DNA of 64,000 nt from Mycobacterium triplex (lineage in GTDB: Bacteria > Actinomycetota > Actinomycetes > Mycobacteriales > Mycobacteriaceae): assembly GCF_000689255.1 (NCBI RefSeq), contig NZ_HG964446.1:697330-761329 (forward strand), read 5' to 3'. Both the position numbers and the translations under genes were made by a program. The notes beneath the pieces were generated by a model. That model was not told the DNA's origin and made no database searches. It saw only the letters and a program-made list of their open reading frames with translations. Each line of letters begins with the position of its first letter. Positions within the stretch are counted from its first letter, which is position 1. Shown here one piece after another: positions 26,286 through 33,381 of the stretch.

Positions 26286-28340
26286 ATGTACACCGAGCCG
26301 GCATCTTCTGCTCGGCAGAAGCGTTGGGTAGACCCGGTACGTCGTGTCGGCCGACTGGCGATTTGGGATAAACCCGATCGGCACAGCGGTATTCCCGCAC
26401 TCGATGGACTGCGAGCGGTAGCCGTCGCCCTGGTGCTCGCCGATCACGGCGGCATTCCCGGCATCAGCGGCGGGTTCCTCGGCGTCGACGTCTTCTTCGT
26501 GCTCAGCGGATTTCTGATCACCTCGCTGTTGCTGGACGAACTTGGGCGCACCGGTCGCATCGACCTCACCGGGTTCTGGATTCGCCGGGCTCGCCGTCTG
26601 CTTCCGGCGCTGGTGCTGATGGTGCTCGCCGTCGGCGCGGCCCGCGAACTGCTTCCCGCCCAGGCCCTTACCGGGTTGCGCGACGACGCGATCGCGGCGT
26701 TCCTGTGGGTGGCCAACTGGCGTTTCGTCGCGCAGCAGACCGACTATTTCACGCAGGGTGCGCCGCCGTCGCCGCTGCAGCATGCCTGGTCGCTCGGCGT
26801 CGAGGAGCAGTACTACTTCGTCTGGCCGGTCCTGCTGATCGCGGTCACCTTACTGCTGGCGGCGCGGGCCAAGCGTTACTTCATGCGGGCCACGGTCGGC
26901 GACGTGCGGTTCGCCGTCTTCGTGATCGCCACGCTGGGTGCGCTGGCTTCCGCGGCGGCCGCGATCGTGTTCGTCTCCGACACCACGCGTGACCGCATTT
27001 ATTTCGGCACCGACACCCGCGCGCAAGCTTTGCTGGTCGGCTCGGCGGCGGCGGCTCTGCTGGTTCGGGACTGGCCGTCGCTGAACCGCGGCTGGTGCAT
27101 GATCCGCAGTCGCTGGGGTCGGCGGGTGGCCCGCTTGCTGCCGATGCTCGGCGTGGCGGGGTTGGCCGCGGCGGCTCATTTCGCGACGGGCAATGTCGGC
27201 GATTTTCGGCACGGCCTGCTGATCGGGGTCGCGATTGCGGCCGTCTTCGTGGTCGCCCCGGTGGCGATGGAACAGCGCGGGTTCGTCGCTCGCATCCTCG
27301 CCGCGCCCCCGTTGGTCTGGCTGGGCACCATCTCCTACGGCATCTATCTGTGGCACTGGCCGATCTTTCTGGCGCTCAACGGCGAACGCACCGGCTGGTC
27401 GGGCTTCCCGCTGTTCGCCGCCCGGTGCGGGCTCACGCTGGTGGTGGCCGGCGCGTCGTACTGGCTGATCGAGCAACCCGTTCGGCGGTGGCGCCCGGCC
27501 CGGGTCGCGTTGCTGCCGCTGGCCGCCGCCACCGTGGCGAGCGCCGCCGCGATCACGCTATTGCTCATTCCGGTCGGCACCGGAACCGGTCTGCGCGAGT
27601 CCGGCCTGCCGCCCGGCGTCTCGTCCGTCGCGGCGGTGTCCTCCGTCCCGCCGGGTGGGAGTCGCCCGGTTGGCCCCCGAAACCCCAACCGGCCGTTCAC
27701 CGTTTCGGTATTCGGCGATTCGATCGGGTGGACCTGGATGCACTTCCTGCCGCCCACGCCCGGATTCGCGTTCCTGGACCACACCGTCATCGGGTGCAGC
27801 CTGGTTCGCGGCACGCCGTACCGGTACATCGGCCAAACCCTGGACCAGCGGGCCGAATGCGACACCTGGCCGAGCCGATGGGCGGCGCAGATCAGTCAGG
27901 ATCAGCCGGATGTGGCGCTATTGATCATCGGCCGCTGGGAGACGGTAGACCGGGTCAACGAGGGGCAGTGGACCCACATCGGCGATCCGACGTTCGACGC
28001 GTATCTCAACGCCGAGCTGGAGCGAGCGCTGAATATCGTGAGCGCCAGCGGGGTTCGGGTGATGGTGGCCACCGTCCCGTACAGCCGGGGCGGCGAAAAG
28101 CCGGACGGCCGTTTGTATCCGGAGGACCAGCCGGACCGGGTCAACCAATGGAATGCCATGCTGCGCAAGGCCGTTGCGCAGCACCCAAATGTTCAGATCC
28201 TGGATCTGAACAAAAAGCTTTGCCCCGACGGTGTTTACACCGCGAAGGTCGACGGCATCAAGGTGCGCAGTGACGGCGTCCACCTCACCCCGGAAGGTGT
28301 CAAGTGGCTGACGCCGTGGCTGGAAGAGTCGCTGCGCTGA
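26286..28340 (+). CDS. Acyltransferase 3 / SGNH fusion membrane protein (Rv0111 homologue)
   Basis: A 684-residue integral membrane protein. Residues about 35-400 form the acyltransferase-3 (OafA/YrhL) domain with about ten membrane helices (IPALDGLRAVAVALVLADHGG with the essential His, GVDVFFVLSGFLIT, LGVEEQYYFVWP). The C-terminal 220 residues are a periplasmic SGNH-like domain (FTVSVFGDSIGWTW; DGVHLTPEGVKW). It would transfer acyl groups to a cell-surface glycan or lipid. M. tuberculosis Rv0111 has nearly the same length (685). Confidence 0.87.
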   Translation: MYTEPASSARQKRWVDPVRRVGRLAIWDKPDRHSGIPALDGLRAVAVALVLADHGGIPGISGGFLGVDVFFVLSGFLITSLLLDELGRTGRIDLTGFWIRRARRLLPALVLMVLAVGAARELLPAQALTGLRDDAIAAFLWVANWRFVAQQTDYFTQGAPPSPLQHAWSLGVEEQYYFVWPVLLIAVTLLLAARAKRYFMRATVGDVRFAVFVIATLGALASAAAAIVFVSDTTRDRIYFGTDTRAQALLVGSAAAALLVRDWPSLNRGWCMIRSRWGRRVARLLPMLGVAGLAAAAHFATGNVGDFRHGLLIGVAIAAVFVVAPVAMEQRGFVARILAAPPLVWLGTISYGIYLWHWPIFLALNGERTGWSGFPLFAARCGLTLVVAGASYWLIEQPVRRWRPARVALLPLAAATVASAAAITLLLIPVGTGTGLRESGLPPGVSSVAAVSSVPPGGSRPVGPRNPNRPFTVSVFGDSIGWTWMHFLPPTPGFAFLDHTVIGCSLVRGTPYRYIGQTLDQRAECDTWPSRWAAQISQDQPDVALLIIGRWETVDRVNEGQWTHIGDPTFDAYLNAELERALNIVSASGVRVMVATVPYSRGGEKPDGRLYPEDQPDRVNQWNAMLRKAVAQHPNVQILDLNKKLCPDGVYTAKVDGIKVRSDGVHLTPEGVKWLTPWLEESLR

Positions 28341-28344
28341 CCGC

Positions 28345-29004
28345 CTAGTCGTCGGTGCGGCAGCTGACTTCCATGCTGTCGCTTTCCCGCACCAGGAAAT
28401 TGAAGCTGGTGTACCCGTTGGCCGGGTTACGCACGCGATCCAGATAGGGCGCCACGTCGGGCGCGCTGGCGTTGTCGGCCACCACCAAAGCGCCTGTGGT
28501 AAGCCGGGGTTCGAGCAGCTTGATGACCGGCAGGTACAGATCCTTCCAGCCGTCGAGCAAGACGAATTCGGTCGGCCCGTCCACGGTCTCCAGCGTGGTC
28601 AGCGCGTCTCCCTCGAGAATGGTGATCACGTCGTCCAAGCCGGTCTCGGCAAACGTCTTTTTCGCGGCGGCTATCTTGCTCGCACTGAGTTCCGTGGTCA
28701 CCACGCGGCCCACGCCGTTGTCGCGTACCGCGGCCGCGAGATGAATCGCCGAGATACCGAACGACATTCCGAACTCGACAACCGTCGTCGGACGGGTCGC
28801 CCGGATCAGTGCGTACAGCAGCCGGCCGGCCTCCGGGGTCACCGGGATGTAGAACTCGCTCATCGCCTCGGCGCGCTCGGCGGCGGTCATCGGTCGGTCA
28901 AACTGACCATGCCGTTCGCGCAGCAACGACATCTGGTTCTTCGTCTCGGTGTACATCCGGTCGAGCACGCTCTCGACGCGAGGGTCTTGCAGGGTTGTGG
29001 CCAT
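28345..29004 (-). CDS. O-methyltransferase-like SAM-dependent methyltransferase
   Basis: A 219-residue class I methyltransferase of the caffeoyl-CoA O-methyltransferase type: an N-terminal helical segment, VVEFGMSFGISAIHLAAAV for SAM binding, TTELSASKIAAAKKTF, then FVLLDGWKDLYLPVIKLLEP and VVADNA for the metal/substrate region. The ATG at 29004 is preceded very closely by AAGGG; the frame is open far upstream but the extra 97 residues look non-coding. It converges on the acyltransferase with four bases between stops. The substrate is unknown. Confidence 0.8.
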   Translation of the reverse strand: MATTLQDPRVESVLDRMYTETKNQMSLLRERHGQFDRPMTAAERAEAMSEFYIPVTPEAGRLLYALIRATRPTTVVEFGMSFGISAIHLAAAVRDNGVGRVVTTELSASKIAAAKKTFAETGLDDVITILEGDALTTLETVDGPTEFVLLDGWKDLYLPVIKLLEPRLTTGALVVADNASAPDVAPYLDRVRNPANGYTSFNFLVRESDSMEVSCRTDD

Positions 29005-29103
29005 GCCCTTGAGGGTATGCCCCGCCCGCATCGAACCGGGTGATGACGGTTGACTCCGGGGTGTGAGCCAGGACACGCGGGGGCGGATTGTGACAAAACG
29101 AGT

Positions 29104-29133
29104 TTGACGAGCAGCGGGTGGCGGTGCCAGCAT
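29104..29133 (+). promoter_or_regulatory. Candidate promoter for the M-box leader
   Basis: TTGACG at 29104-29109, an 18-base spacer and CAGCAT at 29128-29133 give a plausible sigma-A promoter. Transcription would begin near 29140, only a few bases before the first pairing bases of the M-box, which supports the assignment. Confidence 0.45.
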
Positions 29134-29143
29134 GGTTGGGCAA

Positions 29144-29341
29144 GCACCTCGGTAGGTGAGGCGTCTGCACGGACACAGGCCACTGACCCCGAACGTCGAG
29201 AGACGCCCCGGGTCAGGACAGCTCTTCCCGGACACATGGGTTGAGCCCAAGTGGCTTCTGGACGAGGAGCGATCGCAAGCGCGGGTCGCGACCATCGGCC
29301 AGATACGCCGTGCAGTGCCGAAGCTCCGACGAGAGGGGTGC
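29144..29341 (+). promoter_or_regulatory. M-box (ykoK-type) magnesium riboswitch
   Basis: The sequence carries the conserved M-box blocks in order: GGTAGGTGAGGC (29151-29162), ACACAGGC then CACTGACCCC, AACGTCGAGAGACGCC, GGGTCAGGACAG, and near the 3' end TGCAGTGCCGAAGCTCCGACGA. The outer stem is formed by GCACC (29144-29148) with GGTGC (29337-29341), extended by CTC/GAG. M-boxes sense Mg2+ and usually shut off Mg2+ transport genes when Mg2+ is plentiful. Downstream lies an NRAMP-family transporter 600 bases away, with small open frames and a hairpin between. Confidence 0.9.
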
Positions 29342-29389
29342 GGCCGGCGGGCTCTTGGCCCGGCATTCGTACCTCTCCCGCGTGTGATG

Positions 29390-29410
29390 TGACGACACCC
29401 TCGTGTGTCA
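29390..29410 (+). promoter_or_regulatory. Small hairpin in the leader ahead of a short ORF
   Basis: TGACGACAC, loop CCTC, GTGTGTCA pairs with one bulged G. It follows the M-box by about 50 bases and precedes the ribosome binding site of the 23-codon ORF at 29435, so it might be part of the expression platform. Confidence 0.35.
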
Positions 29411-29434
29411 TGGCCGTGAGGAGGTGAGGGCGAG

Positions 29435-29506
29435 ATGAGTCCCGGCGATAGTTGCTATCCGAAATCCATCTTGATCCGATCCGGTTCCGGCATTCCTGTC
29501 TGCTGA
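29435..29506 (+). CDS. Possible 23-residue leader peptide
   Basis: An ATG preceded by the purine-rich GAGGAGGTGAGGGCGAG opens a 23-codon frame (MSPGDSCYPKSILIRSGSG...) ending in TGA. It lies between the M-box and the transporter gene. Its ribosome binding site is the best in the leader. It may be a regulatory upstream ORF; translation is not shown by the sequence alone. Confidence 0.35.
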   Translation: MSPGDSCYPKSILIRSGSGIPVC

Positions 29507-29619
29507 CGCAGCTCAATTTTTGCTGTCCCGCAACCGTATTGACGGTCGGCGGGCCCGGTGAATGCCGGGTTGCATGTGGTGCGCTGGGAACCGATCGGGC
29601 TTCCGACTGGGGGAAGACC

Positions 29620-29835
29620 ATGACTTTTGTTGTTGCGCACCGTTTTCACGGTCTTGGAAGGTGGCGCGGACGGTCGATGCTGCGTGCGGGTCGGCTGCTG
29701 ACGAACAGGTTGTGCGCCATGCACATCCCGACACCTGACGAGCGGGCGAACCTGTATGCGTCGCTGACGCCGATCGCCGTGCTCTCGGCCGCGCCGGGCG
29801 GAGAGTCACCCGACACTGGGGGCAACCACCGGTGA
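29620..29835 (+). CDS. Possible 71-residue small ORF in the transporter leader
   Basis: The ATG at 29620 follows GGGGGAAG at a suitable distance. The predicted peptide begins MTFVVAHRFHGLGRWRGR and is Arg-rich in its first half, with IPTPDERANLYASLTPIAV in the second. It ends 18 bases before the GC-rich hairpin at 29853, which is the layout of a leader peptide with an attenuator. No family is recognised, and it may be non-coding leader RNA. Confidence 0.35.
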   Translation: MTFVVAHRFHGLGRWRGRSMLRAGRLLTNRLCAMHIPTPDERANLYASLTPIAVLSAAPGGESPDTGGNHR

Positions 29836-29852
29836 TTCGTTCCGCCAGCGGT

Positions 29853-29891
29853 CCCCAGCGGCGGGCGGGGGTTGACAGCCCGCCGCTGGGG
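29853..29891 (+). terminator. GC-rich hairpin, candidate attenuator before the transporter
   Basis: CCCCAGCGGCGGGC (29853-29866) and GCCCGCCGCTGGGG (29878-29891) form a perfect 14-bp stem with an 11-base loop, 54 bases before the transporter ATG. It is followed by CACGTTTG rather than a T run, as in many mycobacterial intrinsic terminators. It may be the stop/go point for M-box or leader-peptide control. Confidence 0.5.
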
Positions 29892-29945
29892 CACGTTTGA
29901 ACACCCGATCTGTGTAGCTCGATCTCTTCAGATAGCGAGAAACCC

Positions 29946-31589
29946 ATGACACTGATTTCCACCCGGCCGCCGGCCGGACAGGCCGCGCTGGATTCCGCGC
30001 ACACCGGCGACATCGTCGGAGCGTTCGGCCGTATCAAGCGTGACGACGCCGGTGCGTTGAGCGGCCGGTGGCGGCGGCTGCGCACCCTGCTGGTCATCAC
30101 CGGACCCGGATTGATCGTCATGGTGGGCGACAACGACGCCGGCGGCGTCGCGACGTACGCGCAGGCCGGTCAGGACTACGGGATGAACCTGTTGTGGGCG
30201 CTGGCCTTGTTGATCCCGGTGTTGTACGTGAACCAGGAGATGGTGCTGCGGTTGGGCGCGGTCACCCGAGTCGGTCACGCGCGCCTGATCTTCGAGCGTT
30301 TCGGAAAGTTCTGGGGCGCATTCAGTGTCGGCGATCTGCTGGTGTTGAACGCGCTGACGATCGTCACCGAGTTCATCGGCGTCGCATTGGCGCTGGGATT
30401 CCTGGGTTGTCCGAAGATCGTCGCGATTCCCGCGGCGGCGGTGTTGCTGTTCGCCGTGGTGGCGGGGGGCTCGTTTCGGCGCTGGGAAGGGCTGATGTTC
30501 CTGCTGATCGCGGTGAACGTCGCGATGATCCCGATGGTGCTGATGGTGCACCCGAGTCCGAAAGTAGCTGCCGGCGGCCTGATTCCACAGTTCCCGGGTG
30601 GACTGAACTCGACGGTCCTGCTGTTGATCATCGCGATCGTGGGCACCACGGTAGCGCCGTGGCAGTTGTTCTTCCAGCAGTCCAACGTGGTGGACAAGCG
30701 CATCACCGCGCGCTGGATTCCTTACGCGCGAGCCGATTTGGTCATCGGCATCGTCGTGGTCGTTGTCGGGGCGACGGCGCTGATGGCGGTCACCGCCTTC
30801 GGCCTGACCGGCGCCGCGAGCTTCACCGACGCCGGTGCGGTCGCGAGCCGGCTGCACCACCCGGTGGGAGTGCTGTTCGCGATCATCCTGCTCGACGGTT
30901 CCCTGATCGGGGCCAATGCCATCGGGCTGGCCACCACCTATGCCATCGGTGACGCGATGGGCAAGCGGCACTCCCTGCACTGGAAAATAAGTGAAGCGCC
31001 GCTGTTTTACGGCGGATATGCGCTGCTGCTGGCGGCGTCGGCCGCGGTGGCCTTCAGCCCCGACCACATCCTCGGGTTGGTCACCCAGGGCGTGCAGGCG
31101 CTGGCCGGCATCCTGCTGCCGTCGGCGACCGTCTTCCTGGTGTTGCTCTGCAACGACCGGGCGGTCCTGGGGCCCTGGGTAAACACACTGCGGCAGAACG
31201 TCGTTGCGTGGGCCATCGTGTGGGCGCTGGTGCTCCTATCGTTGGCATTGACGGCGGCCACGTTCTTCCCGGACCTGTCCACCGGCGCCCTCGAGGCAGG
31301 GTTGGCGGCCGGTGCGGCGGTCGGTGTGCTTTGTGGCGCGATAGCGATCATCGGCGACCAGGGGTACAGCGACACTCGCGCGGCCAAACTGGCTTCGCCA
31401 CTCGGTCGCGCCGAACGGCGAGCTCTTCGCGAGCACGATCAGAAGGATTGGCAGACGCCAGATCTGAGCTCTCTTGCCCGCCCGGCTCTTTCGCCGATTC
31501 GCAGGACCGGACTATTGATCCTGCGCGGCTACCTGGTGCTCGCCGTGGTCTTCGTGATCGTCAAGATCGTGGAGGTCGGCGCCGCCTGA
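29946..31589 (+). CDS. NRAMP-family divalent metal transporter, probably Mg2+-type (NRMT-like)
   Basis: A 547-residue protein with about 11 membrane helices and the NRAMP fold. The metal site differs from Mn2+/Fe2+ transporters: helix 1 reads GDNDAGG (D62-N63-D64) where MntH has DPGN, and helix 6 reads GTTVAPWQLFFQQS where MntH has MPH. These replacements match the NRAMP-related magnesium transporters known from clostridia, some also under an M-box. A 120-residue C-terminal part carries a soluble linker and a last helix. It lies behind the M-box leader; its 3' end overlaps a convergent gene by 78 bases. Confidence 0.85.
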   Translation: MTLISTRPPAGQAALDSAHTGDIVGAFGRIKRDDAGALSGRWRRLRTLLVITGPGLIVMVGDNDAGGVATYAQAGQDYGMNLLWALALLIPVLYVNQEMVLRLGAVTRVGHARLIFERFGKFWGAFSVGDLLVLNALTIVTEFIGVALALGFLGCPKIVAIPAAAVLLFAVVAGGSFRRWEGLMFLLIAVNVAMIPMVLMVHPSPKVAAGGLIPQFPGGLNSTVLLLIIAIVGTTVAPWQLFFQQSNVVDKRITARWIPYARADLVIGIVVVVVGATALMAVTAFGLTGAASFTDAGAVASRLHHPVGVLFAIILLDGSLIGANAIGLATTYAIGDAMGKRHSLHWKISEAPLFYGGYALLLAASAAVAFSPDHILGLVTQGVQALAGILLPSATVFLVLLCNDRAVLGPWVNTLRQNVVAWAIVWALVLLSLALTAATFFPDLSTGALEAGLAAGAAVGVLCGAIAIIGDQGYSDTRAAKLASPLGRAERRALREHDQKDWQTPDLSSLARPALSPIRRTGLLILRGYLVLAVVFVIVKIVEVGAA

Positions 31590-32537
31590 CGGCTGAGGCG
31601 AGACCTGCGGCAGCAGCACGATTTTGCCATGGGTGTGCCGCCGTTCCAGTTCCTCGAAGGCGTGGGCCACCCGCTCCAGCGGAAAGGTCGCGGCGATGTC
31701 GAAGTCGACAGCGCCGCCGGCGACGAGGTCGGCGATCTCGGCGAGCACTTCCGGGGTGGATGCGTCGGTACTGCCTTCGGTTTTGGCGCCGACTTCACCG
31801 GCCTTCTGGAAGGAGATGATCGTGTCGATGCGCTCCGGTGCCACCCCGAGCTGCACGGCGAGCTGCACGTACTCCGGGCCGAATAGGTCGATGAACGCGT
31901 CGATTCCGTTCGGCGCCGCGTCGCGCAGACGCTCGGCCAGGCCATCGCCGTAGGCGATCGGGATGACGCCGTGTGCCCGTAGCCATTCGGCATTGCCCGG
32001 TCCCGCGATGCCCAGCACTCGTGCCTCGCGCAAGACCAACAGCTGCACGACGAGGCTGCCGACACCGCCGGCGGCCGCCGACACGACGACGGTCTCGCCC
32101 GGCTGCGGCGCGACCGCGCGGACCGCGGCGTATGCGGTGGCCCCGACGACGTAGAGCGAACCCGCTGCCTCCCAACTCAATTGGGGCGGCTTGCGGATCA
32201 GTTGGTGCACCGGGACGGCGGTGTGGGTGGCATGGCTTGATCGCCGGAAGCTGAACCCGAGCACCTCGTCGCCGACCGCGAACTCGCTGACCCCGGGGCC
32301 GGTCGCCGTCACGACACCGGCCAGGTCACTGCCCTCCCCGGAGGGAAACGTGGCGGGGAACATCTCATGCATCGCTCCCGATCGGATCGCGGCCTCGCCG
32401 GGGTTGATGCCGGCGGCCCGAACCTCGACCACTACCTCACCCTCGCCGGGGGTCGGCATGTCGATGTCGGTCACGTACAGCACGTCACGGTCCCCGTAGC
32501 GGTCGAACCGTACCGCGCGCGCCACCGCAGCCGTCAT
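31512..32537 (-). CDS. Quinone-oxidoreductase-like NADP-dependent dehydrogenase
   Basis: A 341-residue MDR-family enzyme of the zinc-free quinone oxidoreductase type: NPGEAAIRSG, SGEGSDLAGVV, VSAAAGGVGSLVVQL for NADPH, and a C-terminal LERVAHAFEELERRHTHGKIVLL. The domain should end near LLPQVS; the last 25 or so residues (His/Asp-rich, HDLDDHEDHGEHQ) are encoded opposite the end of the transporter gene, suggesting loss of the original stop. ATG at 32537 with GGTGAGGAG upstream. Substrate unknown. Confidence 0.82.
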   Translation of the reverse strand: MTAAVARAVRFDRYGDRDVLYVTDIDMPTPGEGEVVVEVRAAGINPGEAAIRSGAMHEMFPATFPSGEGSDLAGVVTATGPGVSEFAVGDEVLGFSFRRSSHATHTAVPVHQLIRKPPQLSWEAAGSLYVVGATAYAAVRAVAPQPGETVVVSAAAGGVGSLVVQLLVLREARVLGIAGPGNAEWLRAHGVIPIAYGDGLAERLRDAAPNGIDAFIDLFGPEYVQLAVQLGVAPERIDTIISFQKAGEVGAKTEGSTDASTPEVLAEIADLVAGGAVDFDIAATFPLERVAHAFEELERRHTHGKIVLLPQVSPQPSGGADLHDLDDHEDHGEHQVAAQDQ

Positions 32538-32663
32538 CTCGATCTCCTCACCGCGCGAATCGAAACTCGTACCCGGCCCCTCGCCAGGATAGGCGCCGAC
32601 CGGCTGCTGTCGATCGGCGTATGTTCATATGCGCCGGCCCCGTTCTCGCTGGAAAGGATGCCC

Positions 32664-33251
32664 ATGCGACGTGCTCGAACGGCTGTCACGGCCGCCACCG
32701 TGGTGGTCGGCCTCGCGATCACCGGGTGTGGCAACAGCGGCAAGACCTCGGCCCCACCGTCCAAGAGCGGCGCGCCCGCCGCCGTGAGCACCACGACCGG
32801 ACCTCCCCCGGATTACAGCGGGCTGCTGATCCAGCCCGGTGATCTCGGCGGCGACTTCACCGCGCCGGAGCCGCCGGTGCTCAACTCCAACAACACCGCC
32901 GGCGTTGCGCAACTGTTCGTCAATGCCGACAACAGCCGGCGCATCGGAGACACCATCCTGGTCGTCGCCGATCCCTCCATCGCGGCCGCCGCCCTGGAGA
33001 ACACCAAGACGAACTACGCGAAGAAGGTCGCCGGCACGTGGCAGCCCGTCGACGTCGGCTCCAACGGTGCGATGATCTCGGGCAACTCGGCGGACAACTC
33101 GCAGGCCATCGCGGTGTTGTTGTTCACCGAGGGCAGGGCGCTGGTCAACCTGGAATTCGACAGCGCACCCGACGACCCGATCGACCCGGCGATCGCCACC
33201 GACGTCGGCCGCAAGCAAGACGCGGCGGTCAAGAACGGTTTGCACGGCTAG
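32664..33251 (+). CDS. Probable lipoprotein, mycobacterial
   Basis: A 195-residue exported protein with a basic N-terminus (MRRARTAVTAATVVVGL) and lipobox AITGC at about residues 18-22, so it should be lipidated and anchored outside the inner membrane. A Ser/Thr/Pro-rich linker (TSAPPSKSGAPAAVSTTTGPP) precedes a globular domain of the kind found in mycobacterial sensor-domain or LpqN/LppP-like lipoproteins; the precise family is not recognised. GGAAAGG lies six bases before the ATG at 32664; an ATG six bases earlier is less well placed. Confidence 0.75.
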   Translation: MRRARTAVTAATVVVGLAITGCGNSGKTSAPPSKSGAPAAVSTTTGPPPDYSGLLIQPGDLGGDFTAPEPPVLNSNNTAGVAQLFVNADNSRRIGDTILVVADPSIAAAALENTKTNYAKKVAGTWQPVDVGSNGAMISGNSADNSQAIAVLLFTEGRALVNLEFDSAPDDPIDPAIATDVGRKQDAAVKNGLHG

Positions 33252-33305
33252 CCCTGCGGGCTACTGTCGCGAGTCGTCGATTCGCATCGCGCGTTGCTTT
33301 GACTC

Positions 33306-33367
33306 GCCGAACGTGGGCGATATGCACGAAAAGTGCTGGAGTTGCCGGCATATCCCCCACGCTCGAC
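33306..33367. repeat. 62-bp palindromic element, copy B
   Basis: Arms 33306-33324 and 33349-33367 pair with 3 mismatches in 19. Aligned with the inverse of copy A (21668-21729) the 62 bases show two differences in the first arm, one in the second, an identical CACGAAAAG next to the first arm, and a diverged 15-base core. It lies between convergent genes and could double as a terminator. Confidence 0.85.
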
Positions 33368-33381
33368 GTTGCCTCACGACA

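Noticed and set aside
21668..33367. The two 62-bp palindromes as ends of a composite transposon
   Set aside because: No transposase lies between them, the elements are self-contained hairpins, and conserved core genes such as the Rv0111 homologue lie inside.
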